From JAVWHX01 sp036639875 (GTDB taxonomy: Bacteria; Bacillota_I; Bacilli_A; Erysipelotrichales; Coprobacillaceae): a stretch of DNA of 33,424 nucleotides. Shown here piece by piece: positions 24,316 to 32,261 of the stretch. Numbering within the stretch: the stretch's first letter is position 1; each line of letters opens with the position of its first letter. The stretch lies in the NCBI GenBank assembly GCA_036639875.1, contig JAVWHX010000022.1, positions 1 through 33,424 of the forward strand, read 5' to 3'. Made by a program: the position numbers and the translations under genes. Below the pieces are notes generated by a model. That model saw only the letters and a program-made list of their open reading frames with translations. It was not told where the DNA came from and searched no databases.

Positions 24316-25203
24316 ATGTATCAAATTATTTCGGATGGATCTTGTGATTTAGATCAATCAATTTTAGAAAGTCTTCATATAAAAATTGTTCCATTTTATA
24401 TTACAAAAGATGGAGCAACACATTATAAAGAAGGAGAAGAACTTGAAGTAGAAGAATTTTATCAATTTATGGTTGATAATAAAGGAATTTTTCCTAAGAC
24501 TTCAATGCCTTCAGTTCAAGATTATCTTGATATCTTTGAACCTATTTTAAAAGCTGGAGATGAGATTATCTGTATTTGTATTACAACAAAATTTTCCGGA
24601 TCGTTTAATAGTGCTTTTACCGCCAAACAGATGATAGAAGAAGAATATCCTGATCAAAGAATCACAATTATTGATGCTACTGTAAATACAATTTTACAAG
24701 GATTGTTTGTTTTAGAAAGTGTTAAGATGCGTGATGCTCAATATGAATATCAACAAGTTGTTGATAAACTCGAAGAAATTAAAAAAACAGGAAGAATATT
24801 CTTTACTGTTGATGGCTTTGATTATTTGATTCATGGTGGACGTATTGGTAAAGTTGCAGGAGTTGCTGCAAAGACTTTAGGTATTAAACCTCTGATTGTT
24901 TTAAAAGATGGAGAAATTTTTGCTAGTGGTGTTTGTCGTGGTAGAGAAAAATCAAAGCGTAAAGTTATTGAAAATGTTATTAAACATTTTCAAGATAATC
25001 AATTAAATATTCAAGATTATGCTTTGTGTGTAGGATATGGATATGATTATCAAGAGGGTTTACTTTTTTTAAAACAACTCCAAGAATCATTGCGAGAAGT
25101 ATTTGGTGAAATAGATGAAATTATCATACAACATATAGGAGCGACTATTGGTGTTCATACAGGACCATATCCTTTAGGTGTTGGATTAATTAAAAAAGTG
25201 TAA
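24316..25203 (+). CDS. DegV family protein (FakB-like fatty-acid-binding protein)
   Basis: DegV/FakB proteins hold a fatty acid and, with the kinase FakA, supply acyl-phosphate for phospholipid synthesis. The 295 residues are typical. Seen: ISDGSCDLDQ at the N-terminus, PKTSMPSVQDYLDIFE, TTKFSGSFNSAFTAKQM (family SSxLSGTYQSA loop) and DYLIHGGRIGKVAG leading to LGIKPLIVLKDGEI. SD AGAAGGA. It ends the gmk-thiN cluster at a terminator. FakA often lies downstream of thiN in other Firmicutes but is not in this window. Confidence 0.9.
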   Translation: MYQIISDGSCDLDQSILESLHIKIVPFYITKDGATHYKEGEELEVEEFYQFMVDNKGIFPKTSMPSVQDYLDIFEPILKAGDEIICICITTKFSGSFNSAFTAKQMIEEEYPDQRITIIDATVNTILQGLFVLESVKMRDAQYEYQQVVDKLEEIKKTGRIFFTVDGFDYLIHGGRIGKVAGVAAKTLGIKPLIVLKDGEIFASGVCRGREKSKRKVIENVIKHFQDNQLNIQDYALCVGYGYDYQEGLLFLKQLQESLREVFGEIDEIIIQHIGATIGVHTGPYPLGVGLIKKV

Positions 25204-25205
25204 CG

Positions 25206-25231
25206 AAGAAATGCGAAAGCGTTTCTTTTTT
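25206..25231 (+). terminator. Rho-independent terminator after the degV gene
   Basis: AAGAAATGC/GCGTTTCTT stem with a GAAA tetraloop (arms 25206-25214 and 25219-25227, one G-U pair), T run to 25231. It abuts the first CIRCE element. Confidence 0.85.
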
Positions 25232-25256
25232 AGCACTTAAGTGTTGACAGTGCTAA
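25230..25256 (+). promoter_or_regulatory. CIRCE operator 1 (HrcA binding site)
   Basis: TTAGCACTT - 9 bases - CAGTGCTAA, the CIRCE inverted repeat with one change from the consensus in each arm. It covers the -35 box (TTGACA 25244-25249) of clpB. Confidence 0.93.
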
Positions 25257-25271
25257 AAATAGTGATATACT
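25244..25271 (+). promoter_or_regulatory. Vegetative promoter of clpB
   Basis: Perfect TTGACA (25244-25249), 16-bp spacer, TATACT (25266-25271). The -35 lies inside CIRCE 1, and the predicted start (about 25278) falls in CIRCE 2, so HrcA can block both polymerase binding and clearance. Confidence 0.85.
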
Positions 25272-25275
25272 ATAA

Positions 25276-25302
25276 TTAGCACTTGGATACATAGAGTGCC
25301 AA
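25276..25302 (+). promoter_or_regulatory. CIRCE operator 2 (HrcA binding site)
   Basis: TTAGCACTT - 9 bases - GAGTGCCAA, two changes from the consensus overall. It begins just after the -10 and ends at the SD, so it would also form a hairpin in the 5' leader. Confidence 0.92.
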
Positions 25303-25315
25303 AGGAGTGGATGAT

Positions 25316-27886
25316 ATGAATATAGAAAAATGGACAGTCGCAATGCAGGAAGCATTACAAAGGGCTTTTCAAAGTGTTTTAAGTATGTCTCGGCAAGTTG
25401 TTGATATAGAAGATATGTTGTTATCTTTATTAGATGATCAAAGTGGTATGATGTATAGAGTCTTTTTAAAAGCAAATATAAATATTGATGATTTAAAAAA
25501 TTATCTTACTCATAGATTAACTTCTAAACCACAACTTTCATCAGTAGATGAAAGTCAATTAAGATTTTCGTATGATTTGAATCAATTGTTTATAAAAGCA
25601 CAAAGTGTTATGACTGATTATAAAGATGAGTATTTAAGTGTTGAACATTTGATTATTGCTTTGTTTAAATTAAATTCAACATTGACTCAAGAATTTATTC
25701 AAAAATATAATTTAAGGTTAAAGGATATAGAGAAGATTATCAAAGAAATGCGAGGTGATCATATGGTTGACAATCCAAATCCAGAGAATCAATATGAGGT
25801 TTTAAGAAAATATGGACGTGATTTGATTCAAGATGTTAAAGATGGTAAGTTAGATCCAGTAATTGGGCGTGATGAAGAAATTAGACGTGTGGTTCAAATA
25901 TTATCAAGAAAAACGAAAAATAATCCTATTCTTATTGGAGAACCAGGAGTAGGGAAAACAGCAATCGTGGAAGGGCTAGCGTGGCGTATTTTTAAAAATG
26001 ACGTTCCAACGAGTCTGCAGAATAAGACTTTATATGAGTTAGATTTGGGAGCTTTAGTTGCTGGAGCTAAATATCGTGGAGAGTTTGAGGAAAGATTAAA
26101 AGCTGTATTAAATGAAATTAAAAAAGCGGAAGGAAATATTATATTGTTTATTGATGAAATTCATCAATTGGTTGGAGCGGGTAAAACTGATGGTGCTATG
26201 GATGCAGCTAATTTATTAAAGCCAATGCTAGCACGTGGTGAACTTCACTGTATTGGAGCCACAACATTGGATGAATATCGTTTATATATTGAAAAAGATG
26301 CTGCTTTAGAGAGACGTTTTCAAAAGGTTCAAGTTGATGAACCAGATATTGATGATACAATAGCCATCTTACGTGGTTTAAAAGATAGCTTTGAATCACA
26401 TCATGGTGTACAAATTACTGATAGTGCAATTGTAGGAGCGGTTCATATGTCACAAAGATATATTACTGATCGTTTCTTACCTGACAAGGCAATTGATTTG
26501 ATTGATGAAGCATGTGCCAGTGTGCGTATGGAGATTGATTCATTACCAGAAGAATTAGATGTTATTACAAGAGAAAAGAATCGTTTAGAGATGGAACGTA
26601 TTTCGATTGAAAAAGAAGATCAAAATATTGATAATGAAAAACATCTTCAAGAGATTAAAAGTAGAATTGCTTCATTAGATGAACAAGTTATGGGATTAAG
26701 TGATCGCTGGAAAGAAGAAAAGAAAGCATTGGATCATATTAAAGGACTAAAAGATCAAAAAGTAAAATTAGAAGCTTTAAGAGATAAATATGAGACAGAA
26801 GGTAATTTAGAAGAAGCGTCTAGAATTAAATTTCAAACATTACCACAAATTAATAAAGAAATTACTGATTTTCAATCAAAAGAATCAGATGATTCATTAT
26901 TAAAAGAAAAAGTAAGTGTTGATACAGTAAGTGAAATTATTGCAAGATGGACTGGTATTCCAATCAATAAACTATTAGAGTCTGAAAGAGAAAAATTACT
27001 TCATTTAGATGAAACTCTTAAAAAAAGAGTGATTGGACAAGAAGAAGCTATAGAAAAAGTAAGTGATGCAATTTTAAGATCACGTGCTGGTATTAATGAT
27101 GAGAATAGACCAATTGGATCATTTCTGTTTTTAGGCCCTACAGGTGTCGGAAAAACAGAAGTTGCAAAAAGCTTAGCTGAACAATTGTTTGATAGTGAAA
27201 AGAATATTGTTCGTATTGATATGAGTGAATACATGGAAAAATTTAGTGTTTCTCGTTTATTAGGTGCTCCACCTGGTTATGTTGGATATGAAGAAGGTGG
27301 TCAGTTAACAGAGGCAGTACGACGTGCTCCTTATAGTATTGTCTTATTAGATGAAATAGAGAAAGCTCATCCAGAAGTCTTTAATGTCTTATTACAAGTA
27401 CTTGACGATGGTAGAATTACTGATTCTAAGGGAAATGTTGTCAGTTTCAAGAATACGATTATCATTATGACTTCAAATATTGGTTCACAATATTTATTGC
27501 AAGGAAATAATGAAGAAACAAGAAGAGAAGTTGAAAATGAGTTGAAACATCATTTTAAACCAGAATTTTTAAATCGTATTGATGAGACAGTGATGTTTAA
27601 TTCATTGGATAATCAAGTGGTTTATCAAATCATTGATAAATTTATTAATCAATTAGCAACACGATTAGAAGATCAAAAAATCACAATCCATGTTTCGAAT
27701 AATGCTAAAGAGGAAATTGCTAAAGAAGGCTTTGATCCAACTTTTGGAGCTAGACCTTTAAAGAGATTTATTCAATCTCATATAGAAACATTAATTGCTA
27801 AAGCGATGATTTCAGGACAAATTCAAAAAGATACTCTTATAGAAGTTGATTATCAGGATAATGAATTTGTGATTAAAGTCCATTAA
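25316..27886 (+). CDS. clpB: Disaggregase chaperone ClpB
   Basis: Hexameric AAA+ unfoldase that rescues aggregated proteins with DnaK. From the ATG at 25316 it has 856 residues, the usual ClpB size. Domains: Clp-N (about 1-145), NBD1 with Walker A GEPGVGKT at 208-215 and AKYRGEFEERLKAVL, a long coiled-coil M domain (about 395-520, rich in E/K/L), and NBD2 with Walker A GPTGVGKT at 607-614 and EYMEKFSVSRLLGAPPGYVG. The full M domain and lack of a zinc finger or UvrB-type linker distinguish it from ClpC/ClpE. SD AAAGGAG precedes the ATG; a GTG at 25307 overlaps that SD. Single-gene unit with two CIRCE sites and its own terminator, hence HrcA-controlled heat-shock expression. No CtsR site was seen. 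Confidence 0.96.
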   Translation: MNIEKWTVAMQEALQRAFQSVLSMSRQVVDIEDMLLSLLDDQSGMMYRVFLKANINIDDLKNYLTHRLTSKPQLSSVDESQLRFSYDLNQLFIKAQSVMTDYKDEYLSVEHLIIALFKLNSTLTQEFIQKYNLRLKDIEKIIKEMRGDHMVDNPNPENQYEVLRKYGRDLIQDVKDGKLDPVIGRDEEIRRVVQILSRKTKNNPILIGEPGVGKTAIVEGLAWRIFKNDVPTSLQNKTLYELDLGALVAGAKYRGEFEERLKAVLNEIKKAEGNIILFIDEIHQLVGAGKTDGAMDAANLLKPMLARGELHCIGATTLDEYRLYIEKDAALERRFQKVQVDEPDIDDTIAILRGLKDSFESHHGVQITDSAIVGAVHMSQRYITDRFLPDKAIDLIDEACASVRMEIDSLPEELDVITREKNRLEMERISIEKEDQNIDNEKHLQEIKSRIASLDEQVMGLSDRWKEEKKALDHIKGLKDQKVKLEALRDKYETEGNLEEASRIKFQTLPQINKEITDFQSKESDDSLLKEKVSVDTVSEIIARWTGIPINKLLESEREKLLHLDETLKKRVIGQEEAIEKVSDAILRSRAGINDENRPIGSFLFLGPTGVGKTEVAKSLAEQLFDSEKNIVRIDMSEYMEKFSVSRLLGAPPGYVGYEEGGQLTEAVRRAPYSIVLLDEIEKAHPEVFNVLLQVLDDGRITDSKGNVVSFKNTIIIMTSNIGSQYLLQGNNEETRREVENELKHHFKPEFLNRIDETVMFNSLDNQVVYQIIDKFINQLATRLEDQKITIHVSNNAKEEIAKEGFDPTFGARPLKRFIQSHIETLIAKAMISGQIQKDTLIEVDYQDNEFVIKVH

Positions 27887-27891
27887 ATGAT

Positions 27892-27921
27892 AAGTTCAGT
27901 TATTCGTAACTGAACTTTTTC
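27892..27921 (+). terminator. Rho-independent terminator of clpB
   Basis: Perfect 11-bp stem AAGTTCAGTTA/TAACTGAACTT (27892-27902 and 27907-27917) with a stable TTCG tetraloop and a T run. Confidence 0.92.
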
Positions 27922-27948
27922 ATTTTCCTTTTTATATTTCTATAAATA

Positions 27949-27957
27949 TGCTAAAAT
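27949..27957 (+). promoter_or_regulatory. Extended -10 promoter of the rsmE operon
   Basis: TGCTAAAAT: TG extension and 5 of 6 -10 matches; no good -35. The predicted start near 27964 coincides with the GGAGGG SD. Confidence 0.5.
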
Positions 27958-27975
27958 AGCCACGGAGGGATTTTT

Positions 27976-28710
27976 ATGCAAAGATACTTTATTAATGAAA
28001 AATGTATAAACGATAATGAAATCAAAATTGATGATTATAATCATAAACATATGCAACGTGTTATGAGATATAAAAATGGTCAATCAGTTATTTGTATTTT
28101 ACCCTCACAACAAACTTTTGAATATGAGATTATTGATATTGAAAATGGTTTGTTAAAACAAAAATGTGAAGTCAAAGAAGATCATGAATTAGATGTAGAT
28201 GTGACATTGATTTATGGTTTACCAAAAAGTGATAAATTAGAATTGGTTTTACAAAAAGCTACAGAACTTGGAGTTAAAAGAATAGTTCCTTTTTTATCAA
28301 AAAGAAGTATAATCAAAACAGATCAGAAATCTTTTGATAAAAAAAGAGAAAGATATGAACGTATTTTAAAAGAAGCGAGTGAACAATCATATCGTCAAGT
28401 TATTCCTGAATTAACTTCTCTAGCTACAATAACTGATTTATCTTTATATCTTTCAAATATTAATTTGGTTGCTTATGAAGAAACAAGTAAAAATGGACAA
28501 CATAGTGCATTGTTTAAAGCATTGAATTGTGATTATCATTCTATAACAATTGTTGTTGGACCAGAAGGTGGTTTTGAACAATCAGAGATTGATATAATGA
28601 AGTCAATGGGTATTAAAGAATGTTCGTTAGGTAAAAGAATTTTAAGGAGTGAAACAGCTCCTTTGTATATGTTAAGTGTTATAGGATATAGTAGGGAGTT
28701 GATCAAATAA
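27976..28710 (+). CDS. rsmE: 16S rRNA (uracil-1498-N3)-methyltransferase RsmE
   Basis: SPOUT-family methyltransferase making m3U1498 in the 30S decoding region; 244 residues. The N-terminal PUA-like part starts MQRYFINEKC and includes HKHMQRVMRYKNGQ. The knot has LIYGLPKSDKLELVLQKATE, then LGVKRIVPFLSKRSI, VVGPEGGFEQSEI (GPEGGF at 195-200) and LGKRILRSETAPLYML, the SAM-binding loops. SD GGAGGG. In other Firmicutes it follows hrcA-grpE-dnaK-dnaJ-prmA; here the upstream neighbour is clpB. Its stop overlaps the next start (TAATG). Confidence 0.95.
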   Translation: MQRYFINEKCINDNEIKIDDYNHKHMQRVMRYKNGQSVICILPSQQTFEYEIIDIENGLLKQKCEVKEDHELDVDVTLIYGLPKSDKLELVLQKATELGVKRIVPFLSKRSIIKTDQKSFDKKRERYERILKEASEQSYRQVIPELTSLATITDLSLYLSNINLVAYEETSKNGQHSALFKALNCDYHSITIVVGPEGGFEQSEIDIMKSMGIKECSLGKRILRSETAPLYMLSVIGYSRELIK

Positions 28711-29480
28711 TGGGTTTTATTGAGAGTTTAAATAAGTACGGAAATAAGATAGCTTTTCAAAAGACTGAAATTTATTCAAATTTAGAACAAGTTAAAAAGT
28801 TATTAGAGGAGTTAGGGTTAAATTTTAAGATAAAAAGTGAATTTGATATGTTTGAATATGAAGTGATTTATAATGGATTGATGAATTATAATATGTTAAA
28901 TAATGCTTATGAGTTATTTATGAATGCACATTATGATTTATTAAATCATATGAATTATGAAGAAAAAAGATTAATGTTTAATAATGATATTGAATCTTTT
29001 TTAAAGGAAGCACCTCATTTTTATAGTGAAAAAGATAATGTTCAAGTTTATGTACCTTTTTATGAACCTTTTATTAATCAAAGATTCATTGAAGATTATC
29101 AAATTTTCAGTTTAAAACAACATAAAGATTATTTAAAAAATTATAAAGTAAATACAAATACACCTGTAGAATTATATGGTTCATCTATTTATCGTACTGA
29201 TTTTTCATCATTAAATAATGTTTATGAAGATGATAGACATATCTGTTTTTATTTTTCACAATTAAAAACAATTTATATTTTTAATAAAGAAAATAATGAA
29301 TTGTTGAATAAAGTCATTATTGAAGATAAAGAAAGTCAAAGTAACATGGATATTGATGACGTTAAAAAGATTGCTTATTTTATTGAACAATATCAATATC
29401 AAGATTGTTTAAATCTTTTAAGAGATAAACAGGCTATTAGTGAAAAGACTTATAAAAAAATATTAAAGAAGTACAAATAG
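28710..29480 (+). CDS. Unrecognised protein, 256 residues
   Basis: I do not recognise this family. The protein is cytoplasmic by appearance: no signal peptide and no hydrophobic helix. It is rich in Tyr, Asn, Phe, Lys and Glu. The first 110 residues look mainly helical (SNLEQVKKLLEELGLNFK, then ELFMNAHYDLLNHMNYEEKR). A middle part with short strand-like segments follows (VQVYVPFYEPF, HICFYFSQLKTIYIF), then a Lys-rich helical C-terminus (DDVKKIAYFIEQYQYQD to KKILKKYK). No catalytic motif or Cys pair is visible. It is real: long open frame, Firmicute-like codon use, one-base TAATG overlap with rsmE and an 11-base gap to mtaB. It interrupts the common rsmE-mtaB pair, so it may act in translation or rRNA/tRNA handling, but that is only context. 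Confidence 0.75.
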   Translation: MGFIESLNKYGNKIAFQKTEIYSNLEQVKKLLEELGLNFKIKSEFDMFEYEVIYNGLMNYNMLNNAYELFMNAHYDLLNHMNYEEKRLMFNNDIESFLKEAPHFYSEKDNVQVYVPFYEPFINQRFIEDYQIFSLKQHKDYLKNYKVNTNTPVELYGSSIYRTDFSSLNNVYEDDRHICFYFSQLKTIYIFNKENNELLNKVIIEDKESQSNMDIDDVKKIAYFIEQYQYQDCLNLLRDKQAISEKTYKKILKKYK

Positions 29481-29491
29481 GAAGGATATAT

Positions 29492-30799
29492 ATGAAGACT
29501 GTTGCGTTTTTAACTTTGGGTTGTAAGGTCAACACTTATGAATCCGAAGCAATGTTAAAGTTATTTCATCAAGCTGGTTATCAAGAAATTGATTTTAAAG
29601 AGAAAGCTGATGTTTATGTTATTAATACATGTACAGTAACCAATACTGGTGATTCCAAATCTAGACAGATGATTCGTAAAGCAATTAGAAATAATCCTGA
29701 AGCTGCTGTATGCGTGGTTGGGTGTTATAGTCAAGTTGCAAGTGAAGAGATTAAAGAAATAGCAGGGGTTGGTGTTATATTAGGAACTCAGTTTAGGAAT
29801 GAGATTGTTGATTTGGCTGAACAATTTCAAACTGATCATCAACAAATTGTAAAAATCGCTGATGTTATGAAGTTATCTCGTTTTGAAGATTTAGATATTG
29901 ATGAATTTTCTAAGAATACAAGAGCATTTTTAAAGATACAAGATGGTTGTAATAATTTTTGTACTTATTGTATTATTCCTTATGCTAGAGGTGGAATTCG
30001 TTCACGTGATAAAGAGAGTGTTTTAAAACAAGCTCAATTTTTAGTTGATCATGGATTTGTTGAAATTGTATTAACAGGTATTCATACAGCTGGATATGGT
30101 CAAGATTTTGATAATTATTCTTTTTATGATTTATTGGTTGATTTAACGAGTAAAGTTAAAGGCTTAAAGAGATTAAGAATTTCTTCAATTGAAATGAGTC
30201 AAATATCTGATGAAATCATTCATTTGATTGCTTCTTCACCTATTATTGTTGATCATTTACATATTCCTATTCAATCAGGTTGTGATACAACTCTCAAGAG
30301 AATGAATCGTCATTATACAACGGCAGATTTCGCTGCTAAATTAAATGCATTAAAAGAACAATTGCCATCATTATCTATTACAACTGATGTTATTGTAGGG
30401 TTTCCTGGTGAAACTGAAGAGGAATTTAATCAAACATATCAATGGATTAAAGATATGCATTTTAATCAACTTCATGTTTTTCCTTATTCTCGAAGAAAAG
30501 GAACTCCAGCAGCAAATATGAAGGATCAAGTTGATGGAAATATAAAACATGAAAGAGTCAAATCATTAATGGCTTTATCAATTCAGTTGCAATCTGAATT
30601 TGCTAGTATGCAAATTGGAAAAACGTTAAGTGTTTTGATTGAAGAAAAACAAGGTGAATATATGATTGGTCATGCTTCAAATTATTTAAAGGTAAAAGTG
30701 AAGTTGCCTTTATCATCTGTTGGGCATATATATCAAGTGAAAGTGACTGCTCAAGACGGAGTGGAACTGATAGGAAGTGAAGATATTGAAAAAGATTAA
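29492..30799 (+). CDS. mtaB: tRNA t6A37 methylthiotransferase MtaB
   Basis: Radical-SAM methylthiotransferase converting t6A37 to ms2t6A37 in ANN-decoding tRNAs (YqeV). 435 residues. The N-terminal UPF0004 domain has cluster Cys residues in LGCKVNTYESE, INTCTVTN and VVGCYSQV. The radical-SAM motif is CNNFCTYC with Cys153, Cys157 and Cys160. RISSIEMSQ, HLHIPIQSGCD and DVIVGFPGETEEEF are typical; a TRAM domain ends the protein. The SD is AGGAAGGATAT-like (GGAAGGA). The last bases overlap the start of murE. Confidence 0.95.
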   Translation: MKTVAFLTLGCKVNTYESEAMLKLFHQAGYQEIDFKEKADVYVINTCTVTNTGDSKSRQMIRKAIRNNPEAAVCVVGCYSQVASEEIKEIAGVGVILGTQFRNEIVDLAEQFQTDHQQIVKIADVMKLSRFEDLDIDEFSKNTRAFLKIQDGCNNFCTYCIIPYARGGIRSRDKESVLKQAQFLVDHGFVEIVLTGIHTAGYGQDFDNYSFYDLLVDLTSKVKGLKRLRISSIEMSQISDEIIHLIASSPIIVDHLHIPIQSGCDTTLKRMNRHYTTADFAAKLNALKEQLPSLSITTDVIVGFPGETEEEFNQTYQWIKDMHFNQLHVFPYSRRKGTPAANMKDQVDGNIKHERVKSLMALSIQLQSEFASMQIGKTLSVLIEEKQGEYMIGHASNYLKVKVKLPLSSVGHIYQVKVTAQDGVELIGSEDIEKD

Positions 30800-32261
30800 T
30801 GAACTTTTTGATGTGAAAGAAGAATTTAGAGTGAGTTCTATTCATAGTGATTCTCGTTATGTTGGAAGAGATTCTGTTTTCTTTTGTGTTGATGGATTAA
30901 GTGTTGATGGACATAAGTATGTTGATGATGCTGTTTTTCAAGGTGCAAAGTGTGTTGTTTATTCTAAACCACTTATTTATAAGCATAAAGATATTTTATA
31001 TATCAAGGTCAATGATGTTTTGGATGAGCTGAATCGAGTAGCGGATATTTTCTATGATCATCCAAGTTATAAGATGTCAATGATAGGTGTTACTGGTTCT
31101 AGTGGTAAAACGGTTGTTGCTTTAATGATTAAAGACGTTTTGTCGCATTTTTTAAAGATGGGGTATATTGGGACAAATAATATTGAATATGCTGGTATCG
31201 TTGAGCAATGCCCTTATACAACGCCTGAAACAATCTTTTTACAAAGACATTTAAATGATATGGTAAAAAAAGATGTTAAAGGAGTAACTTTAGAAGTATC
31301 TAGTCATGGTTTGGCTTTGAAGAGAGTTGATAGTGTTCATTTTGATATTGGCATTTTTACAAATGTTTATGAAGAACATTTAGATTTTCATGGAACTATG
31401 GATCATTTGATGAAATCAAAAGCTAAGTTATTTTCTTTACTTGATAAAAAAGGATATGCAATATTAAATACTGATGAAGTGAAGTTTTATAATATGGTTA
31501 AGGATTCTATTCAATGTCATTTGTTAACATATGGAATCGAACATAAAGCTGACGTGATGGCAAGAAATATTCAGTTGTTTATTGATCATAGTGAATTTGA
31601 TTTACAAATTCATGATGAAGTGAGACATGTCATTGTACCAGTTTTAGGAAGATTTAATATTTCTAATGTTTTGGCTGTTATTACATCAATGATTGCTTTA
31701 GAGATGCCAATTGAACAAGTTATGGAATCAGTAGGTTATATTAAAGGTGTTGATGGAAGAATGGAGTTGTTGAAACATCCATATCCATTTCATGTAATTG
31801 TTGATTATTGTCAACATGCTGATAGTTTTGAAAAAGTTTTTAGTTTTGCTAAAAAAGTAAAAAAAGACGGAAGAATTATTGCTGTCTTTGGTTCACCTGG
31901 GAAAAAATCTTACTCGAAAAGAGAAAAAATCGGTCGTTTAGCTAATCAATATTGTGACCAAGTGATTTTAACAAGTGAAGATGATCGAGATGAAGATATT
32001 CATGAGATATGTAATGACATCCAAGAATATATTACCAATCCAGTGAGTGTTATTATTGAAGATCGTCGAATTGCTATTGAACAAGCTATTGAAATTGCCA
32101 ATAAAAATGATATTATTTTAATTTTAGGTAAGGGTCATGAAAAGTTTATGGCCTCATCATTAGGTAATAATCCTTATCCAGGGGATAAAGATGTTGCATT
32201 AGAAGCAATATATAACATATTTAAAGGAGAAGATGAAGATGAATTACAACAAGTTTATTGA
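30786..32261 (+). CDS. murE: MurE-type UDP-MurNAc-tripeptide synthetase, divergent diamino-acid site
   Basis: Mur ligase adding the third amino acid of the peptidoglycan stem. About 491 residues: an N-terminal UDP-binding domain (VSSIHSDSRYVGRDSVFFC), a central ATPase with GVTGSSGKT (Lys108), TTPETIFLQ and EVSSHGL, then HLDFHGTMDHLMKSKAKLF with the likely carbamylated Lys. The C-terminal domain has VFGSPGKKSYSKREKIG and ILTSEDDRDED. At the DNPR (DAP) or DDPN/DNPA (Lys) position it shows EDDR (398-401), and DYAHTPD is replaced by DYCQHAD. This C-terminal pattern looks more like streptococcal Lys-type MurE than DAP-type enzymes. No ATG fits the start: TTG at 30786 has AGGAAG 8 bases before it; GTG at 30777 is the alternative. 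It overlaps both mtaB and deoC. Confidence 0.88.
   Translation: MKKINELFDVKEEFRVSSIHSDSRYVGRDSVFFCVDGLSVDGHKYVDDAVFQGAKCVVYSKPLIYKHKDILYIKVNDVLDELNRVADIFYDHPSYKMSMIGVTGSSGKTVVALMIKDVLSHFLKMGYIGTNNIEYAGIVEQCPYTTPETIFLQRHLNDMVKKDVKGVTLEVSSHGLALKRVDSVHFDIGIFTNVYEEHLDFHGTMDHLMKSKAKLFSLLDKKGYAILNTDEVKFYNMVKDSIQCHLLTYGIEHKADVMARNIQLFIDHSEFDLQIHDEVRHVIVPVLGRFNISNVLAVITSMIALEMPIEQVMESVGYIKGVDGRMELLKHPYPFHVIVDYCQHADSFEKVFSFAKKVKKDGRIIAVFGSPGKKSYSKREKIGRLANQYCDQVILTSEDDRDEDIHEICNDIQEYITNPVSVIIEDRRIAIEQAIEIANKNDIILILGKGHEKFMASSLGNNPYPGDKDVALEAIYNIFKGEDEDELQQVY

Noticed and set aside
27001..27234. Minus-strand open frame inside clpB
   Set aside because: It mirrors the conserved NBD2 region of clpB and shows no independent signals.
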